From Deltaproteobacteria bacterium RBG_13_43_22 (GTDB lineage: Bacteria; Desulfobacterota; RBG-13-43-22): 64,000 nucleotides of DNA. A program made the position numbers and the translations under genes. Under the pieces are notes generated by a model. That model had not been told where the DNA came from. It searched no databases and saw nothing but the letters and a program-made list of their open reading frames with translations. Of the stretch, positions 1 to 8,854 are shown piece after piece. Positions within the stretch are counted from its first letter, which is position 1. Each line of letters opens with the position of its first letter. The stretch covers positions 60,063-124,062 of the forward strand of contig MGQB01000013.1 in assembly GCA_001797675.1 (NCBI GenBank). Reading direction: 5' to 3'.

Positions 1-2
1 TG

Positions 3-1826
3 GAACATCGGTTACAGATGGTGAATCAGCAAAAAACCCATTCCCTTCCCCGGGATCCTGAAGCCTTGGCGGGTATTGCCAGGCAAATGCCTGTTAAGCG
101 GCAGGGGCATCCCTCCTCCTCCGAGGATTTAATGGGCGAATTGAAGCGGGTCAGGCAAAACGTACGGTCGGCTTTTGACAATCTTTTATTGGCCCAGGCC
201 GGCGCATCCCAGGCAAAGATTCATCAGGTATTGGACCCTTCCTATCATCCGGAAGACGGATTGGCAGAATTAAAGGCCCTTGGATTTCTTCAACCCAACT
301 TGATCCAGGAAATTATTTTTTCCTGGAGAAAACGGTTGACCACAGCCCCTTCCCGGGAAAGGGGTTTTTGGGAAAAAACTTATCCCCTCCTTTTGGGATT
401 TGCCCTGCAAACCGTCAACCCGGATCAAAGCCTTTCTTTGGCCGACCGGTTCTTGCGCAGTGTGGGCGGGCGGACCGGTATCCTGGCCATGCTTTGGGAA
501 AAGGGTTCCCTGGCCCGGGAGATCATGGACCTCTTTGCCCAGAGCCGGATGCTGGGGCGTTTATTTATCCAGAATCCGGAGATGATGGATCATCTGGCTC
601 TTCAAAAAACGATGGGTTTGCTTCCTTTAAACCATGAAGGGGTTTCTTCAAAAAAACGAAAAGGACCGGATCGGGACACGCAAGAAGGGCTTTCTATGCT
701 GAGAAGGCAGAAAAGCGAACAATTTCTGGGCATCGCTATGGAAGAATTGGCCGGAAGGATATCTTATGTCGGGACTTCGGAGCGGTTGTCTAATCTGGCC
801 GATTTTATCCTGAAGGACACCCTTCATCTGGTTGAAGAAAGACTCCATCAGGAAGTGATCCATCCTATCTATCCCGAAATGCCGGCCAAATTTCCTCCAT
901 CTCCTTTCTGTATCCTCGGATTGGGAAAGCTCGGCGGTCAGGAACTGGGCTATCTTTCGGACCTCGATCTGATATTTATTTATTCCCTGAAAACCCCTTT
1001 TGCCTCCGAGGTAAAAGCATCCCCACGTTCCTCACAACCCAAAGGGGACAAGAAACAAATTACCTATCATGAATACATGGTCCGGCTGGCTCAGCGCCTT
1101 ATTTCCTATCTCTCCATCCCCTTACAAGAAGGGCCGGGCTATACCGTTGATACCCGCCTGCGTCCGTCCGGAAGTGTCGGACCCTTGATCGTTTCTCTGG
1201 ATGCTTTTTATGATTATTACCGGTATCAGGCCCAAAACTGGGAAAAACAGGCCATGCTGAAGGCCCGGATTATTGTCGGTCCCTCACCCTTGGCCGATCA
1301 TGTCAGGGATTTTGTTGATACGGTCATTTATCAAACCCCCCCTTCGCCGGAGATCCGGGAGGAAATGATCCATCATCGAATCCGCATGGAAAAAGAACGG
1401 TCGGGGGAGGACCAGGACCGCATCAATCCGAAATTAGGGTATGGAGGAATGACCGACATTGAATTCATTACCCAGTATCTTCAATGGACTTACGGGTATA
1501 CCTCCCCGGAATTGCGGCAGAACAACACCCTGAAGGCATTAAAGGCCCTAAGGGATACGGGTTATTTGCCGGAGGAAACCTATCTCCTGCTCAAAGAGGC
1601 CTATCAATTCCTGGGTCTGTTGGATCATGGTCTGCAATTATTGTATGATCGAAAAGAAGATCCCCGCACCTATGACCCGGACGAAATGAGGCGGATCGCT
1701 GAACTGAATGTATTGGATTTGGGCAGTGCTGATTTGCCTTCCTGGGATATAGTGACCCATTACCATAAAGTCAGACAAAATGTCCGTCTGATCTTTAACC
1801 GAATCCTTCAAAAAAATAAATCCTGA
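3..1826 (+). CDS. glnE: GlnE, glutamine synthetase adenylyltransferase/deadenylase, 3' part
   Basis: The frame is open from base 3, so the gene starts outside the window and its last 607 residues are seen. GlnE adds AMP to, and removes it from, glutamine synthetase in response to PII and glutamine. Bases 917-970 encode the nucleotidyltransferase signature (GLGKLGGQE, then SDLD; the Asp pair binds metal). The first residues (EHRLQMV, then HSLP) match the segment that follows the N-terminal nucleotidyltransferase domain in the family, so what is present is the linker plus the C-terminal transferase half. E. coli GlnE has 946 residues and carries the signature once in each half. The ATG at base 18 is internal and is not the start. 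The gene is followed by about 550 non-coding bases, so no operon partner is visible downstream. Confidence 0.93.
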   Translation, partial: EHRLQMVNQQKTHSLPRDPEALAGIARQMPVKRQGHPSSSEDLMGELKRVRQNVRSAFDNLLLAQAGASQAKIHQVLDPSYHPEDGLAELKALGFLQPNLIQEIIFSWRKRLTTAPSRERGFWEKTYPLLLGFALQTVNPDQSLSLADRFLRSVGGRTGILAMLWEKGSLAREIMDLFAQSRMLGRLFIQNPEMMDHLALQKTMGLLPLNHEGVSSKKRKGPDRDTQEGLSMLRRQKSEQFLGIAMEELAGRISYVGTSERLSNLADFILKDTLHLVEERLHQEVIHPIYPEMPAKFPPSPFCILGLGKLGGQELGYLSDLDLIFIYSLKTPFASEVKASPRSSQPKGDKKQITYHEYMVRLAQRLISYLSIPLQEGPGYTVDTRLRPSGSVGPLIVSLDAFYDYYRYQAQNWEKQAMLKARIIVGPSPLADHVRDFVDTVIYQTPPSPEIREEMIHHRIRMEKERSGEDQDRINPKLGYGGMTDIEFITQYLQWTYGYTSPELRQNNTLKALKALRDTGYLPEETYLLLKEAYQFLGLLDHGLQLLYDRKEDPRTYDPDEMRRIAELNVLDLGSADLPSWDIVTHYHKVRQNVRLIFNRILQKNKS

Positions 1827-2381
1827 GCCGGAACAGCGAAGGTAATCCCCTTCACATCAAGGGCTAGTCTGCGTGGGCAACCGGTCCCATCTTAAGCGAA
1901 GTTAATGAGCGAACAACCTTAACAGACATTTTCCTTGCCTGGAATCCCGCCCTGCGGAACGGCACCTGGGTGCAGGGAGTTTTAATTGTTTTACCGGTCA
2001 AGGGAATAATGTTCTGTTTGCCCGCCTCCACCAGTTACACTTTCACCCGGTTGCCTCCTGCCAGGCGTTCTAACGGGCCGATAGAAATCTGCGGTTCGGG
2101 CCGATGTGTTATTCCGTTTATTCGGCCGTCTTTGCCCGGTTCATTCCATTCTGCATTGAAGAAGGAACCATGGATTTCCATGGTCCCTTACGAAGTACTC
2201 CTGCGGTAAGATAGGTTCGGAGGAACTTACCGGTCGTACAAAGATAGAACGGGTAAATGGGTGCCGAAGAGGGTAAAGGTCCAAGGAAAAGATGCTTCAT
2301 TGACAAGTTCCAGGGGAACCATTAAAATTGCCGGACAGGTTTGCTTATGGCCCTGAAACTTTGAAAAAGGAGAGAAAGCGA
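1827..2381. other. gene-free stretch with one short inverted repeat
   Basis: No convincing gene in any frame; the open frames here lack family resemblance and ribosome sites. The only structure noticed is a perfect 8-bp inverted repeat with a 2-base loop at 2167-2184 (ACCATGGA, TT, TCCATGGT). The stretch leads into a CoA-transferase remnant, so it may be decayed DNA. Confidence 0.5.
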
Positions 2382-2495
2382 ATGAATCCAGCCCTGGAAG
2401 GAATTAAGGTTGTTGACTTATCACAGGGTGCGGCGGTTCCGATGGGTGCGCGGCATCCGGATGATTTTGGAAAGGATCAGGGGATAATCGGGTAA
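2382..2495 (+). pseudogene. N-terminal remnant of a CaiB/BaiF (class III) CoA-transferase
   Basis: A good ribosome site (AAGGAG at 2367-2372) precedes an ATG encoding 37 residues that begin MNPALEGIKVVDLSQ. This is the usual N-terminal strand of CaiB/BaiF CoA-transferases (typically 'L.GikVlDlSr...gp..t..LadfGAdVikvE'). The similarity fades after about residue 30 and a TAA follows at 2493-2495. Full-length members have about 400 residues, so this is a truncated relic, probably left by a deletion that joined it to the MATE gene. The TAA is followed directly by the ATG of the exporter, so the relic's ribosome site may now feed the exporter by translational coupling. Assignment rests on about 30 residues. 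Confidence 0.6.
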
Positions 2496-3878
2496 ATGGC
2501 AAGACAACCCGCTCCCAAGCAACACGCATTTCAACGGGACTGGGTAAGGGGCAGTGTCACCGGCAACCTGTTGTCCCTATCCTGGCCCATCATGGTGCAC
2601 TATGCGCTATTCATGGTCGGTCAAGCCGTGGACATGATATGGATAGGCAGACTGGGGTCGGCGGCCGTGGCCGGTGTGGGCACGGCGTTTATCATTCATA
2701 TGCTGGTGGTGTCCGCCAAGATGGGTCTGGACGCCGGGGCCAGGGCTATGATCGCCCGGGCCATTGGGAGCGGCGATATCCAAAGAGCCAGTCATCTCGG
2801 CACGCAGGCTTTTGTAGTCAGCATGATCTATGGGATCTTCTTCAGTGCTCTCGGCCTGATCTTTGCCGATAAGATACTGGACCTGTTCAAGCTGCGACCC
2901 GAAGTAGCCGCACTGGGTACAGCCTATATGCGCATGCTGTTCAGCGGGTGGATTTTTTATTCTCTCTGGTTATTGGCTTTCAACATCATGCAGGCCTCTG
3001 GAGACACAACCACTCCTATGTTTATACACTTGTTTACCCGTTGTGTTCAACTGGTCTTAAGCCCCTTCATGGTTTTCGGCTGGTGGGTGTTCCCCAGGCT
3101 CGGGGTTCAAGGAGCGGCCCTGGCCATGATTATCGGACAGGGACTGGGGATGGTTATTTCCCTGTGGATTCTTTTCCGGGGCGAAAAATCAAGACTCCGG
3201 CTTACCCTTAAAGGATTCCGGCTGGATGTCTTAAACATCGGGCACATGGTCAAGATCGGCCTGCCGGCACTGGTGATGGGCGTCCAGGCTAATTTAGGTC
3301 AGACGGTATTGATGAAAATCATCGCCCCTTTTGGCACACTCGCCATTGCCAGCCACACCCTCAACCAACAAGTGGAAATGTTTGTCTTCATGCCTGGGTT
3401 TGGTCTCGGGGCGGGTGCCGGGGTTTTGGTGGGACAGAACCTAGGGGCACAGCAACCGAACCGCGCGGAACGCACCGGTTGGAACGCTACCGCTTTGATG
3501 GAAGGTTATATGGCTTTTTGCGCCATCGCTGTTTTCCTTGGGGCTCCGAACCTAATGCGCATTTTTACAACCGAAGCTGAACTGATACGATTGGGAGCAA
3601 CCTTCCTGAGAATCGCCTCCATCGGTTACCTGATGACCGGATTTATTGCCAGCCTGCAGAATTCAATTTCCGGAAGCGGCGATACTGTGCCCCCGATGAT
3701 GATCAGTATCCTTAGCACCTGGATTTTATTGCTTCCGGCTGCATTCCTTCTGCCGCACGTTACCGATCTCGGAGTCTATGGCATCCGTTGGGCGATGGTG
3801 CTCACTCAATTTTTCGGTGCGCTGGCCTATATCATCTACTTCCGCCTTGGCCGATGGAAACGTAAGACCGTGGGATGA
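2496..3878 (+). CDS. MATE-family multidrug/Na+ efflux transporter
   Basis: The 460-residue protein is of normal MATE length and predominantly hydrophobic, with about 12 membrane segments. MATE features are visible: an N-terminal 'GNLLSLSWPIM' helix, 'MVGQAVDMIWIGRLGS' (family pattern: vD..fvGrlG), 'GVGTAF', 'NIMQASGDTTTPM' at the end of the first half and the matching 'LQNSISGSGDTVPPM' in the second half, as expected of the two-fold repeat. Members export cationic drugs or metabolites in exchange for Na+ or H+; the substrate cannot be told from sequence. It starts at the ATG immediately after the stop of the CoA-transferase relic and has no ribosome site of its own close by, so its expression probably depends on that upstream reading. 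No partner gene is seen downstream. Confidence 0.9.
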   Translation: MARQPAPKQHAFQRDWVRGSVTGNLLSLSWPIMVHYALFMVGQAVDMIWIGRLGSAAVAGVGTAFIIHMLVVSAKMGLDAGARAMIARAIGSGDIQRASHLGTQAFVVSMIYGIFFSALGLIFADKILDLFKLRPEVAALGTAYMRMLFSGWIFYSLWLLAFNIMQASGDTTTPMFIHLFTRCVQLVLSPFMVFGWWVFPRLGVQGAALAMIIGQGLGMVISLWILFRGEKSRLRLTLKGFRLDVLNIGHMVKIGLPALVMGVQANLGQTVLMKIIAPFGTLAIASHTLNQQVEMFVFMPGFGLGAGAGVLVGQNLGAQQPNRAERTGWNATALMEGYMAFCAIAVFLGAPNLMRIFTTEAELIRLGATFLRIASIGYLMTGFIASLQNSISGSGDTVPPMMISILSTWILLLPAAFLLPHVTDLGVYGIRWAMVLTQFFGALAYIIYFRLGRWKRKTVG

Positions 3879-4072
3879 TTTCTGTAATTTATATTACAGG
3901 ACCCTTCAGGGAAAGAAGCCGGAAGATACCCGAAAAAAATTTTGGCTATAAAGCCCCAAAGGGCATCTTTTGTTTGATCTTTGAATAATTTTAATCCATA
4001 ATCATCAAGAAAAAATTGAAGGGATCGCTGAGGTCGTTTTTTCAAAATCATTTCAAAAAAAGGGGGGAAGAT

Positions 4073-5044
4073 ATGTTACAGACGAAAATGACGCAGATAT
4101 TGGGTATCAAATATCCTATTCAATGCGGGACGATGCAGGCCATCTCCACCGCCGAACTGGTTGCGCCGGTGGCCAACGCCGGAGGTTTTTGCTGTTTGCC
4201 GGCCGCAACCTTTCAAACCAAACAAGCCTTTATGGATGAGGTCAAAAAAACAAGGGACATGACGGATAAACCCTTTGGGGTCAATGTGGGTCTGTTTCCC
4301 GAAATGACCACCACCGTCACCGCGGAGGAGAGGATCAACTGGGTAATAGAATCCGGGGTGAAAATACTGGAAACAGCCGGACGGAGCCCGGCGCCATACC
4401 GCGAACAGATTGCCAAAGCCGGATTGATCCATATTCATAAATGCGCCCGTGTGCGTGATGCGGTCAAGGTGGACGGCCTGGGGGTAGATTTGGTTTCCAT
4501 AGTAGGAACGGAGTGCGGCGGGCATCCGAGCATGGAGGAAGTGACGACGCTGATTCTTATCCCCGCGGCACTCGACAGAATCAAAAAGCCTTTGATCGCG
4601 GGGGGCGGTTTTGCCGACGGAAAAGGCCTGATGGCTGCCTTGGCCCTCGGCGTAGCCGGCGTGAATATGGGCACGCGCTTCATGGCCACCCAGGAATGCC
4701 CGATCCATCTTGATTTTAAAAAGAAACTGGTCGAAACCTTAGAAACGGAAACCGTGCTGGTCATGAAATCTTTAATGAATCCCAGCCGGGTCCTAAAGAC
4801 ACCGGGATCGGAGAAAATTCTTGAATTGGAAGCCAAGGGTGCCTCCCTGGAAGAGCTTGCTCCCTATATCAGCGGACGAACATCCGCCGGTGGGTGGAAA
4901 GAAGGGACATTCGACAAAGGGATGTATCCGGGCGGACAGGTCGTCGGGCGTATCCATGACATTCCGACGGTGGCCGAACTGATCCAGCGAACCGTTGCGG
5001 AAGCCATGGAGGTAAAACAACGACTGGACGCCCTGTTTAAATAA
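4073..5044 (+). CDS. nitronate monooxygenase / 2-nitropropane dioxygenase family flavoprotein
   Basis: A 323-residue FMN TIM-barrel protein. It begins 'MTQILGIKYPIQCGTMQ', the normal first strand of the NPD family, and has 'GVDLVSIVGTECGGHPS', where the His is the conserved general base, then 'KPLIAGGGFADGKG' and 'GVAGVNMGTRFMAT', the phosphate-binding loops for FMN. The start is put at 4073 because of the strong GGGGGGAAG site just before it; an upstream in-frame ATG at 4016 would add 19 residues outside the family core. NPD proteins oxidise nitronates in aerobes, but many in anaerobes are FabK-like enoyl reductases or of unknown activity, so the substrate is open. Transcribed alone and followed by a terminator. 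Confidence 0.85.
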   Translation: MLQTKMTQILGIKYPIQCGTMQAISTAELVAPVANAGGFCCLPAATFQTKQAFMDEVKKTRDMTDKPFGVNVGLFPEMTTTVTAEERINWVIESGVKILETAGRSPAPYREQIAKAGLIHIHKCARVRDAVKVDGLGVDLVSIVGTECGGHPSMEEVTTLILIPAALDRIKKPLIAGGGFADGKGLMAALALGVAGVNMGTRFMATQECPIHLDFKKKLVETLETETVLVMKSLMNPSRVLKTPGSEKILELEAKGASLEELAPYISGRTSAGGWKEGTFDKGMYPGGQVVGRIHDIPTVAELIQRTVAEAMEVKQRLDALFK

Positions 5045-5056
5045 CAACCTTAATAG

Positions 5057-5096
5057 GAAAACGATCATGCCTGACAAAACGGGTATGATCGTTTTC
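5057..5096 (+). terminator. intrinsic terminator after the NPD gene
   Basis: A 15-bp stem (5057-5071 with 5082-5096, one G-T pair) and a 10-base loop, with an A tract on the left arm and TTTT within the right arm. It lies 13 bases after the stop and could act in both directions. Confidence 0.75.
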
Positions 5097-5155
5097 GTCA
5101 TCCATGGAAAAATTTCCCGGCACCGCTTATCTCCTTCCCTGACCAAATATTCCAT

Positions 5156-5184
5156 TTGACATGATAGCGGATAGCGTCTATCTT
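5156..5184 (+). promoter_or_regulatory. sigma-70-type promoter of kup
   Basis: TTGACA at 5156-5161, a 17-base spacer and TATCTT at 5179-5184. The predicted transcript start is only a few bases before the kup ATG at 5196, and no ribosome site is visible, which suggests a leaderless or nearly leaderless message. Confidence 0.5.
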
Positions 5185-5195
5185 TCTGCCATTAT

Positions 5196-7103
5196 ATGGA
5201 TAGTCCCTCCTCGAATCAAAATCATAATAACTTGGCATCCCGTCATGGGCTGTTAGCCCTTTCTCTGGGCGCCCTGGGCGTCGTTTTTGGAGATATCGGA
5301 ACCAGCCCCCTGTATGCCGTCCGGGAATGCTTTCATGGCCAGCATGCCATCGCCCTCAACCCGACGAACATCCTGGGTGTTCTCTCTTTGGTTTTCTGGT
5401 CCCTCACGGTAGTAATCACCGTTAAATACGTGGGATTTATTATGAAGGCCGACAACCGCGGCGAAGGGGGTATCTTTGCCTTATTGGCCTTGTTACTGGG
5501 GACCAAGAATCGGATGTCTCAGCGAAAGAAAACCCTGGTTATTTTAGCGGCAGTTTTCGGAGCGACCCTCCTCTATGGGGACGGAATTATTACACCGGCC
5601 ATTTCGGTTCTGTCTGCGGTCGAAGGGTTGGAGGTGGCCACCGGGGCCGCAAAACCGTTTATTGCCCCGGTAACCTGTTTGATTCTATTCGGTCTTTTTT
5701 CTATGCAAAAACACGGCACGGAGAGTATCGGACGCCTCTTCGGCCCGATCATGGTCGTCTGGTTCGGAACGATTGCCTTCCTGGGGCTGATCTCGATAGC
5801 TCAAACCCCTTTGGTTCTTAGGGCCTTAAATCCCTGGTACGGAGTGCAGTTTTTTATCATCAACCACTGGCATGGTATTGTGGTACTGGGGTCGGTGGTC
5901 CTTTGTATCACCGGCGGGGAGGCCCTTTATGCCGATATGGGCCATTTCAACCCCAAGGCCATCCGGTTCTCATGGATTATCATGGTTTACCCGGCCCTAA
6001 TTCTCAATTATTACGGCCAAGGGGCTATTCTCCTTACTTCACCCCAAGCCGCTTTCAATCCCTTCTACGCCTTAGTGCCTAAGGTGTTATTGTATCCTTC
6101 GGTTGCCCTGGCCACGGCAGCGACCATCATCGCTTCTCAAGCCATGATCTCAGGGGTATTTTCTCTAACCCAACAAGCCATCCAGCTCGGCTATCTTCCA
6201 CGGTTGCGTATTATCCATACCTCAGCCCAGACCAGAGGCCAAATCTATATGCCGGAAGTGAATTGGGCCCTCATGTTGGGCTGCCTGGGTTTGGTCCTGG
6301 CCTTTCAGCAATCAAGCCGACTGGCCGGGGCTTACGGCATTGCCGTCACGGCCACGATGGGAATCACTTCTATTCTTTATTTCTTTGTCGTCACCCAACG
6401 ATGGGAATGGTCCCTGGCCAAAGCCGTCCCGTTGGTGGGTCTTTTTCTTTTATTCGATTTGAGTTTTTTGGGCGCCAATCTGTTCAAGATCTTCGATGGC
6501 GGCTGGTTTACCCTGGGGGTAGCCTTGGTCCTGGCCATATCGATGACCACCTGGAAGGAGGGTCGCAAGGCCTTAGGTCAGGTCATCGGTTCCTTGAGGC
6601 TGCCGGTCGATCTTTTCATTGCCGATGTGGCCCGGACAAAACCCTACCGGATCCCGGGAACGGCGGTTTTCATGTCGGTTTCTCCCGTCGGGGTCCCCGG
6701 AGCATTAATGCACCATTTTAAGCTTAATCAGGTCCTCCATAACACCATCGTTTTCCTGTCCATCTTAGTGGAGGAAATTCCCCGGGTCGATTCAGGAAAT
6801 CGTTTAAACCTGGAAAATTTAGGGGAGGGTTTTTACCGTCTGACCAGCCATTATGGATTTATGGAAACCCCGAATGTCCCGAGAATTATGAATCAGGCCC
6901 GGGAATTGGGGCTGGAAACCGACCCGTCAACAACCACTTTTATTTTGGGTCGTGAAACCCTTTTAACGACCGGAAAGTCCGGAATGGGCAAATGGCGGAA
7001 GGTTTTGTTCTCCATGATGTCCCGGAACGCCATGAACCCGACTAATTACTTTAAACTGCCTCCCAATCGGGTCATTGAAATAGGGGCCCAGGTGGAAATT
7101 TGA
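5196..7103 (+). CDS. kup: Kup-type low-affinity potassium transporter
   Basis: At 635 residues this is the normal length of Kup (TrkD) K+/H+ symporters. The first helix carries the family hallmark 'GVVFGDIGTSPLYA', followed by 'ADNRGEGGIFALLAL' and 'GATLLYGDGIITPAISVLSA', all diagnostic. About 12 membrane helices occupy residues 20-450 and a cytosolic C-terminal domain of about 150 residues follows. 'GGEALYADMGHF' and 'NYYGQGA' are also typical. Kup imports K+ and is often important under acidic or hyperosmotic conditions. The gene stands alone between a terminator and a 368-base gap. The start lacks a Shine-Dalgarno sequence and lies almost at the predicted transcription start. Confidence 0.96.
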   Translation: MDSPSSNQNHNNLASRHGLLALSLGALGVVFGDIGTSPLYAVRECFHGQHAIALNPTNILGVLSLVFWSLTVVITVKYVGFIMKADNRGEGGIFALLALLLGTKNRMSQRKKTLVILAAVFGATLLYGDGIITPAISVLSAVEGLEVATGAAKPFIAPVTCLILFGLFSMQKHGTESIGRLFGPIMVVWFGTIAFLGLISIAQTPLVLRALNPWYGVQFFIINHWHGIVVLGSVVLCITGGEALYADMGHFNPKAIRFSWIIMVYPALILNYYGQGAILLTSPQAAFNPFYALVPKVLLYPSVALATAATIIASQAMISGVFSLTQQAIQLGYLPRLRIIHTSAQTRGQIYMPEVNWALMLGCLGLVLAFQQSSRLAGAYGIAVTATMGITSILYFFVVTQRWEWSLAKAVPLVGLFLLFDLSFLGANLFKIFDGGWFTLGVALVLAISMTTWKEGRKALGQVIGSLRLPVDLFIADVARTKPYRIPGTAVFMSVSPVGVPGALMHHFKLNQVLHNTIVFLSILVEEIPRVDSGNRLNLENLGEGFYRLTSHYGFMETPNVPRIMNQARELGLETDPSTTTFILGRETLLTTGKSGMGKWRKVLFSMMSRNAMNPTNYFKLPPNRVIEIGAQVEI

Positions 7104-7471
7104 TATTTCCTGAGGCCCGGTCTCCTCAAATCTTGATTTTTCCGGTAAATGTCTATTGACTTGGCCTATAAAGATAAGGTACCCTTGGTACCTTGGGTAT
7201 AGGCAAATACTCAAGAGATACCAGAAACCTACCCTCTCGATTTAATATATTCTTACTGCTTGAACTGAGACCAGGCTTTGATAAGAAACAAATTAAGGCC
7301 TCCTGTAACAAACCAAGCTACTGGGAATGCGAGCGCTTTCATATTCAAGGTAAATTTTCGCCTCAAAAATAATCGGGAAAGGTTAGAGACTGCTCCCTAA
7401 GTTGTTTTGGTTCCCTCTTTATCAATAAAGGTGTTAACGGATAAAACCAACACTTAAAAAGGAGGAGAATT
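7104..7471. other. gap before the LIV operon with an inverted repeat and a shared short repeat
   Basis: No gene. AAGGTACC at 7176-7183 and GGTACCTT at 7187-7194 form a perfect 8-bp inverted repeat with a 3-base spacer, a possible operator for the downstream transport operon. The stretch at 7316-7346 (GGGAATGCG ... TTCAAGG) resembles 37739-37771, so it also holds a dispersed short repeat. The ribosome site AAGGAGGAG lies just before livK. Confidence 0.45.
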
Positions 7472-8752
7472 ATGAAGGCAAAATTTGTTGTTCCCTGGGT
7501 ACTTTTTTCATTTTTCATCTTACTCTTTTCCCCGCCCCCTGCAGCCCTTTCCGCCGAAAAGCCGATCATTATCGGTTGTCCTTTAGCCACAGCCTTTCTC
7601 TACGGCTGGGATGCCGAACGGGCCATTCGTCTGGCCGTGGAAGAGATCAATGCCGCCGGCGGTGTGAAGGTAGGCGGGAAGAAACGGCCTTTTGCGGTGG
7701 AGGTAATGGACACCCGGGACCTGGAACCCGGGGTGCCGGTCAGCGATGCGCTTTTGACTTTGGAAAAACTGATCCTGGAGAAAAAGGCCGATTTTATCGT
7801 CGGCGGCCCGGTCCGCTCCGAAGCGGCCTTAGCCGCCATGGACCTGCTCTCCAAGTATAAGAAGGTCTCGATTCTGACCACCGGGGCCTTGACCCCGGCC
7901 TATCATGCCCGGGTGGCTGAAAATTATGATAAGTTCAAATATTGCTTTCGGATCAGCGGCGAAGCCGTCTGGATGGTTACCGGGGAAATCATCCCCTGCT
8001 TAGTCGATATCGGAAATAAATTTAAAGTCAACAAGCTCTTTATTATGGTCCAGGATGTGGCCCATGCCCGGGGGGGCGGGGCCCTGATTGCCAAGATCAT
8101 GGCCGGGAAGAACTGGACGGTCTTGGGGGACCCGGAGATCTATCCTACCGGAACCACCGATTTTTCCATGGGATTGTTGAAGGCCAAAAAAGAAGGGGCC
8201 CAGGTCATCCTGATCTGGATGGACATGCCGGAAAGTTCGATTTTACTTAAACAATGGTATGACCTGAAGGTGCCGGCCTTGCCTTTCGGCTCCATCATCG
8301 CCCCAGCCGAACAGCCGGGTTTTTGGAAGGCCACGGAAGGAAAAGGAGAATTCTGTCTGGCCAACGTGGTCAATGCCGGCAATGCCCCTTCCAAGGCCAC
8401 CCCCTGGACCATGAAATTTTTCAATGCCTACACAAAAAGATGGAAGATTGAACCCGAAGGTTATGGGACCTCGAGCAGCTACATGGCCGTTTATGCCTTG
8501 AAAGAGGCCATTGAAAAGGCCGATTCATTGGATCCCGAGGCGGTCATTCCCGCCCTGGAAAAGACCGACATGATGGGCGTATACGGCCGGATCCGCTTCA
8601 ATGCCAAAAACCATCAGATCATTCCCAGTCTGGATCCTAAGGAAGGGGCCGTGGGCACCATCTTCCAATGGCAGAAAGGGAAAAGGGTGGTGGTTTATCC
8701 GGACAAAATTGCCACCGGTCAGATCCAACTGCCGCCTTGGATGAAGAAATAA
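7472..8752 (+). CDS. LIV-type ABC importer, periplasmic substrate-binding protein
   Basis: This 426-residue protein begins with a Sec signal peptide (KAKFVVPWVLFSFFILLF, cleavage likely near ALSA-EKP) without a lipobox Cys. The mature part starts 'PIIIGCPLATAFLYGWDAERAIRLAVEEINAAGG', where the last half is the hallmark of the Peripla_BP_6 (LivJ/LivK) fold. These proteins bind amino acids, branched acids, amides or aromatic acids outside the inner membrane. It heads a five-gene transporter operon that runs directly into a CoA ligase, and aromatic-acid degraders often use that arrangement to couple uptake to CoA activation; an aromatic or branched carboxylic acid is therefore the best guess for the ligand. 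A strong AAGGAGGAG ribosome site precedes it. Confidence 0.9.
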   Translation: MKAKFVVPWVLFSFFILLFSPPPAALSAEKPIIIGCPLATAFLYGWDAERAIRLAVEEINAAGGVKVGGKKRPFAVEVMDTRDLEPGVPVSDALLTLEKLILEKKADFIVGGPVRSEAALAAMDLLSKYKKVSILTTGALTPAYHARVAENYDKFKYCFRISGEAVWMVTGEIIPCLVDIGNKFKVNKLFIMVQDVAHARGGGALIAKIMAGKNWTVLGDPEIYPTGTTDFSMGLLKAKKEGAQVILIWMDMPESSILLKQWYDLKVPALPFGSIIAPAEQPGFWKATEGKGEFCLANVVNAGNAPSKATPWTMKFFNAYTKRWKIEPEGYGTSSSYMAVYALKEAIEKADSLDPEAVIPALEKTDMMGVYGRIRFNAKNHQIIPSLDPKEGAVGTIFQWQKGKRVVVYPDKIATGQIQLPPWMKK

Positions 8753-8763
8753 ATCACCGAAAC

Positions 8764-8836
8764 CAGGAGTCAGAATCCAGAATAGAATATTTCTATTTTC
8801 GTGTTAAAGATTTTCTGGACTCTGGCTTCTGAATTC
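8764..8836. repeat. imperfect inverted repeat of the 'CCAGAATCCAG' type
   Basis: Between livK and livH two arms (GAGTCAGAATCCAGAA and its imperfect complement ending at GAATTC) form a long imperfect hairpin. Similar 'GGATACTGGATGC' repeats lie at 24913-25020 and 28480-28570. It may dampen transcription between the binding protein and the permease genes. Confidence 0.5.
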
Positions 8837-8854
8837 GTCAATTCATAAGGACCG

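Noticed and set aside
1970..2209. 79-residue plus-strand ORF after glnE
   Set aside because: No ribosome site, unusual composition and no recognisable family.
4076..4708. 210-residue minus-strand ORF inside the NPD gene
   Set aside because: Antisense shadow of a clear flavoprotein gene; no family resemblance.
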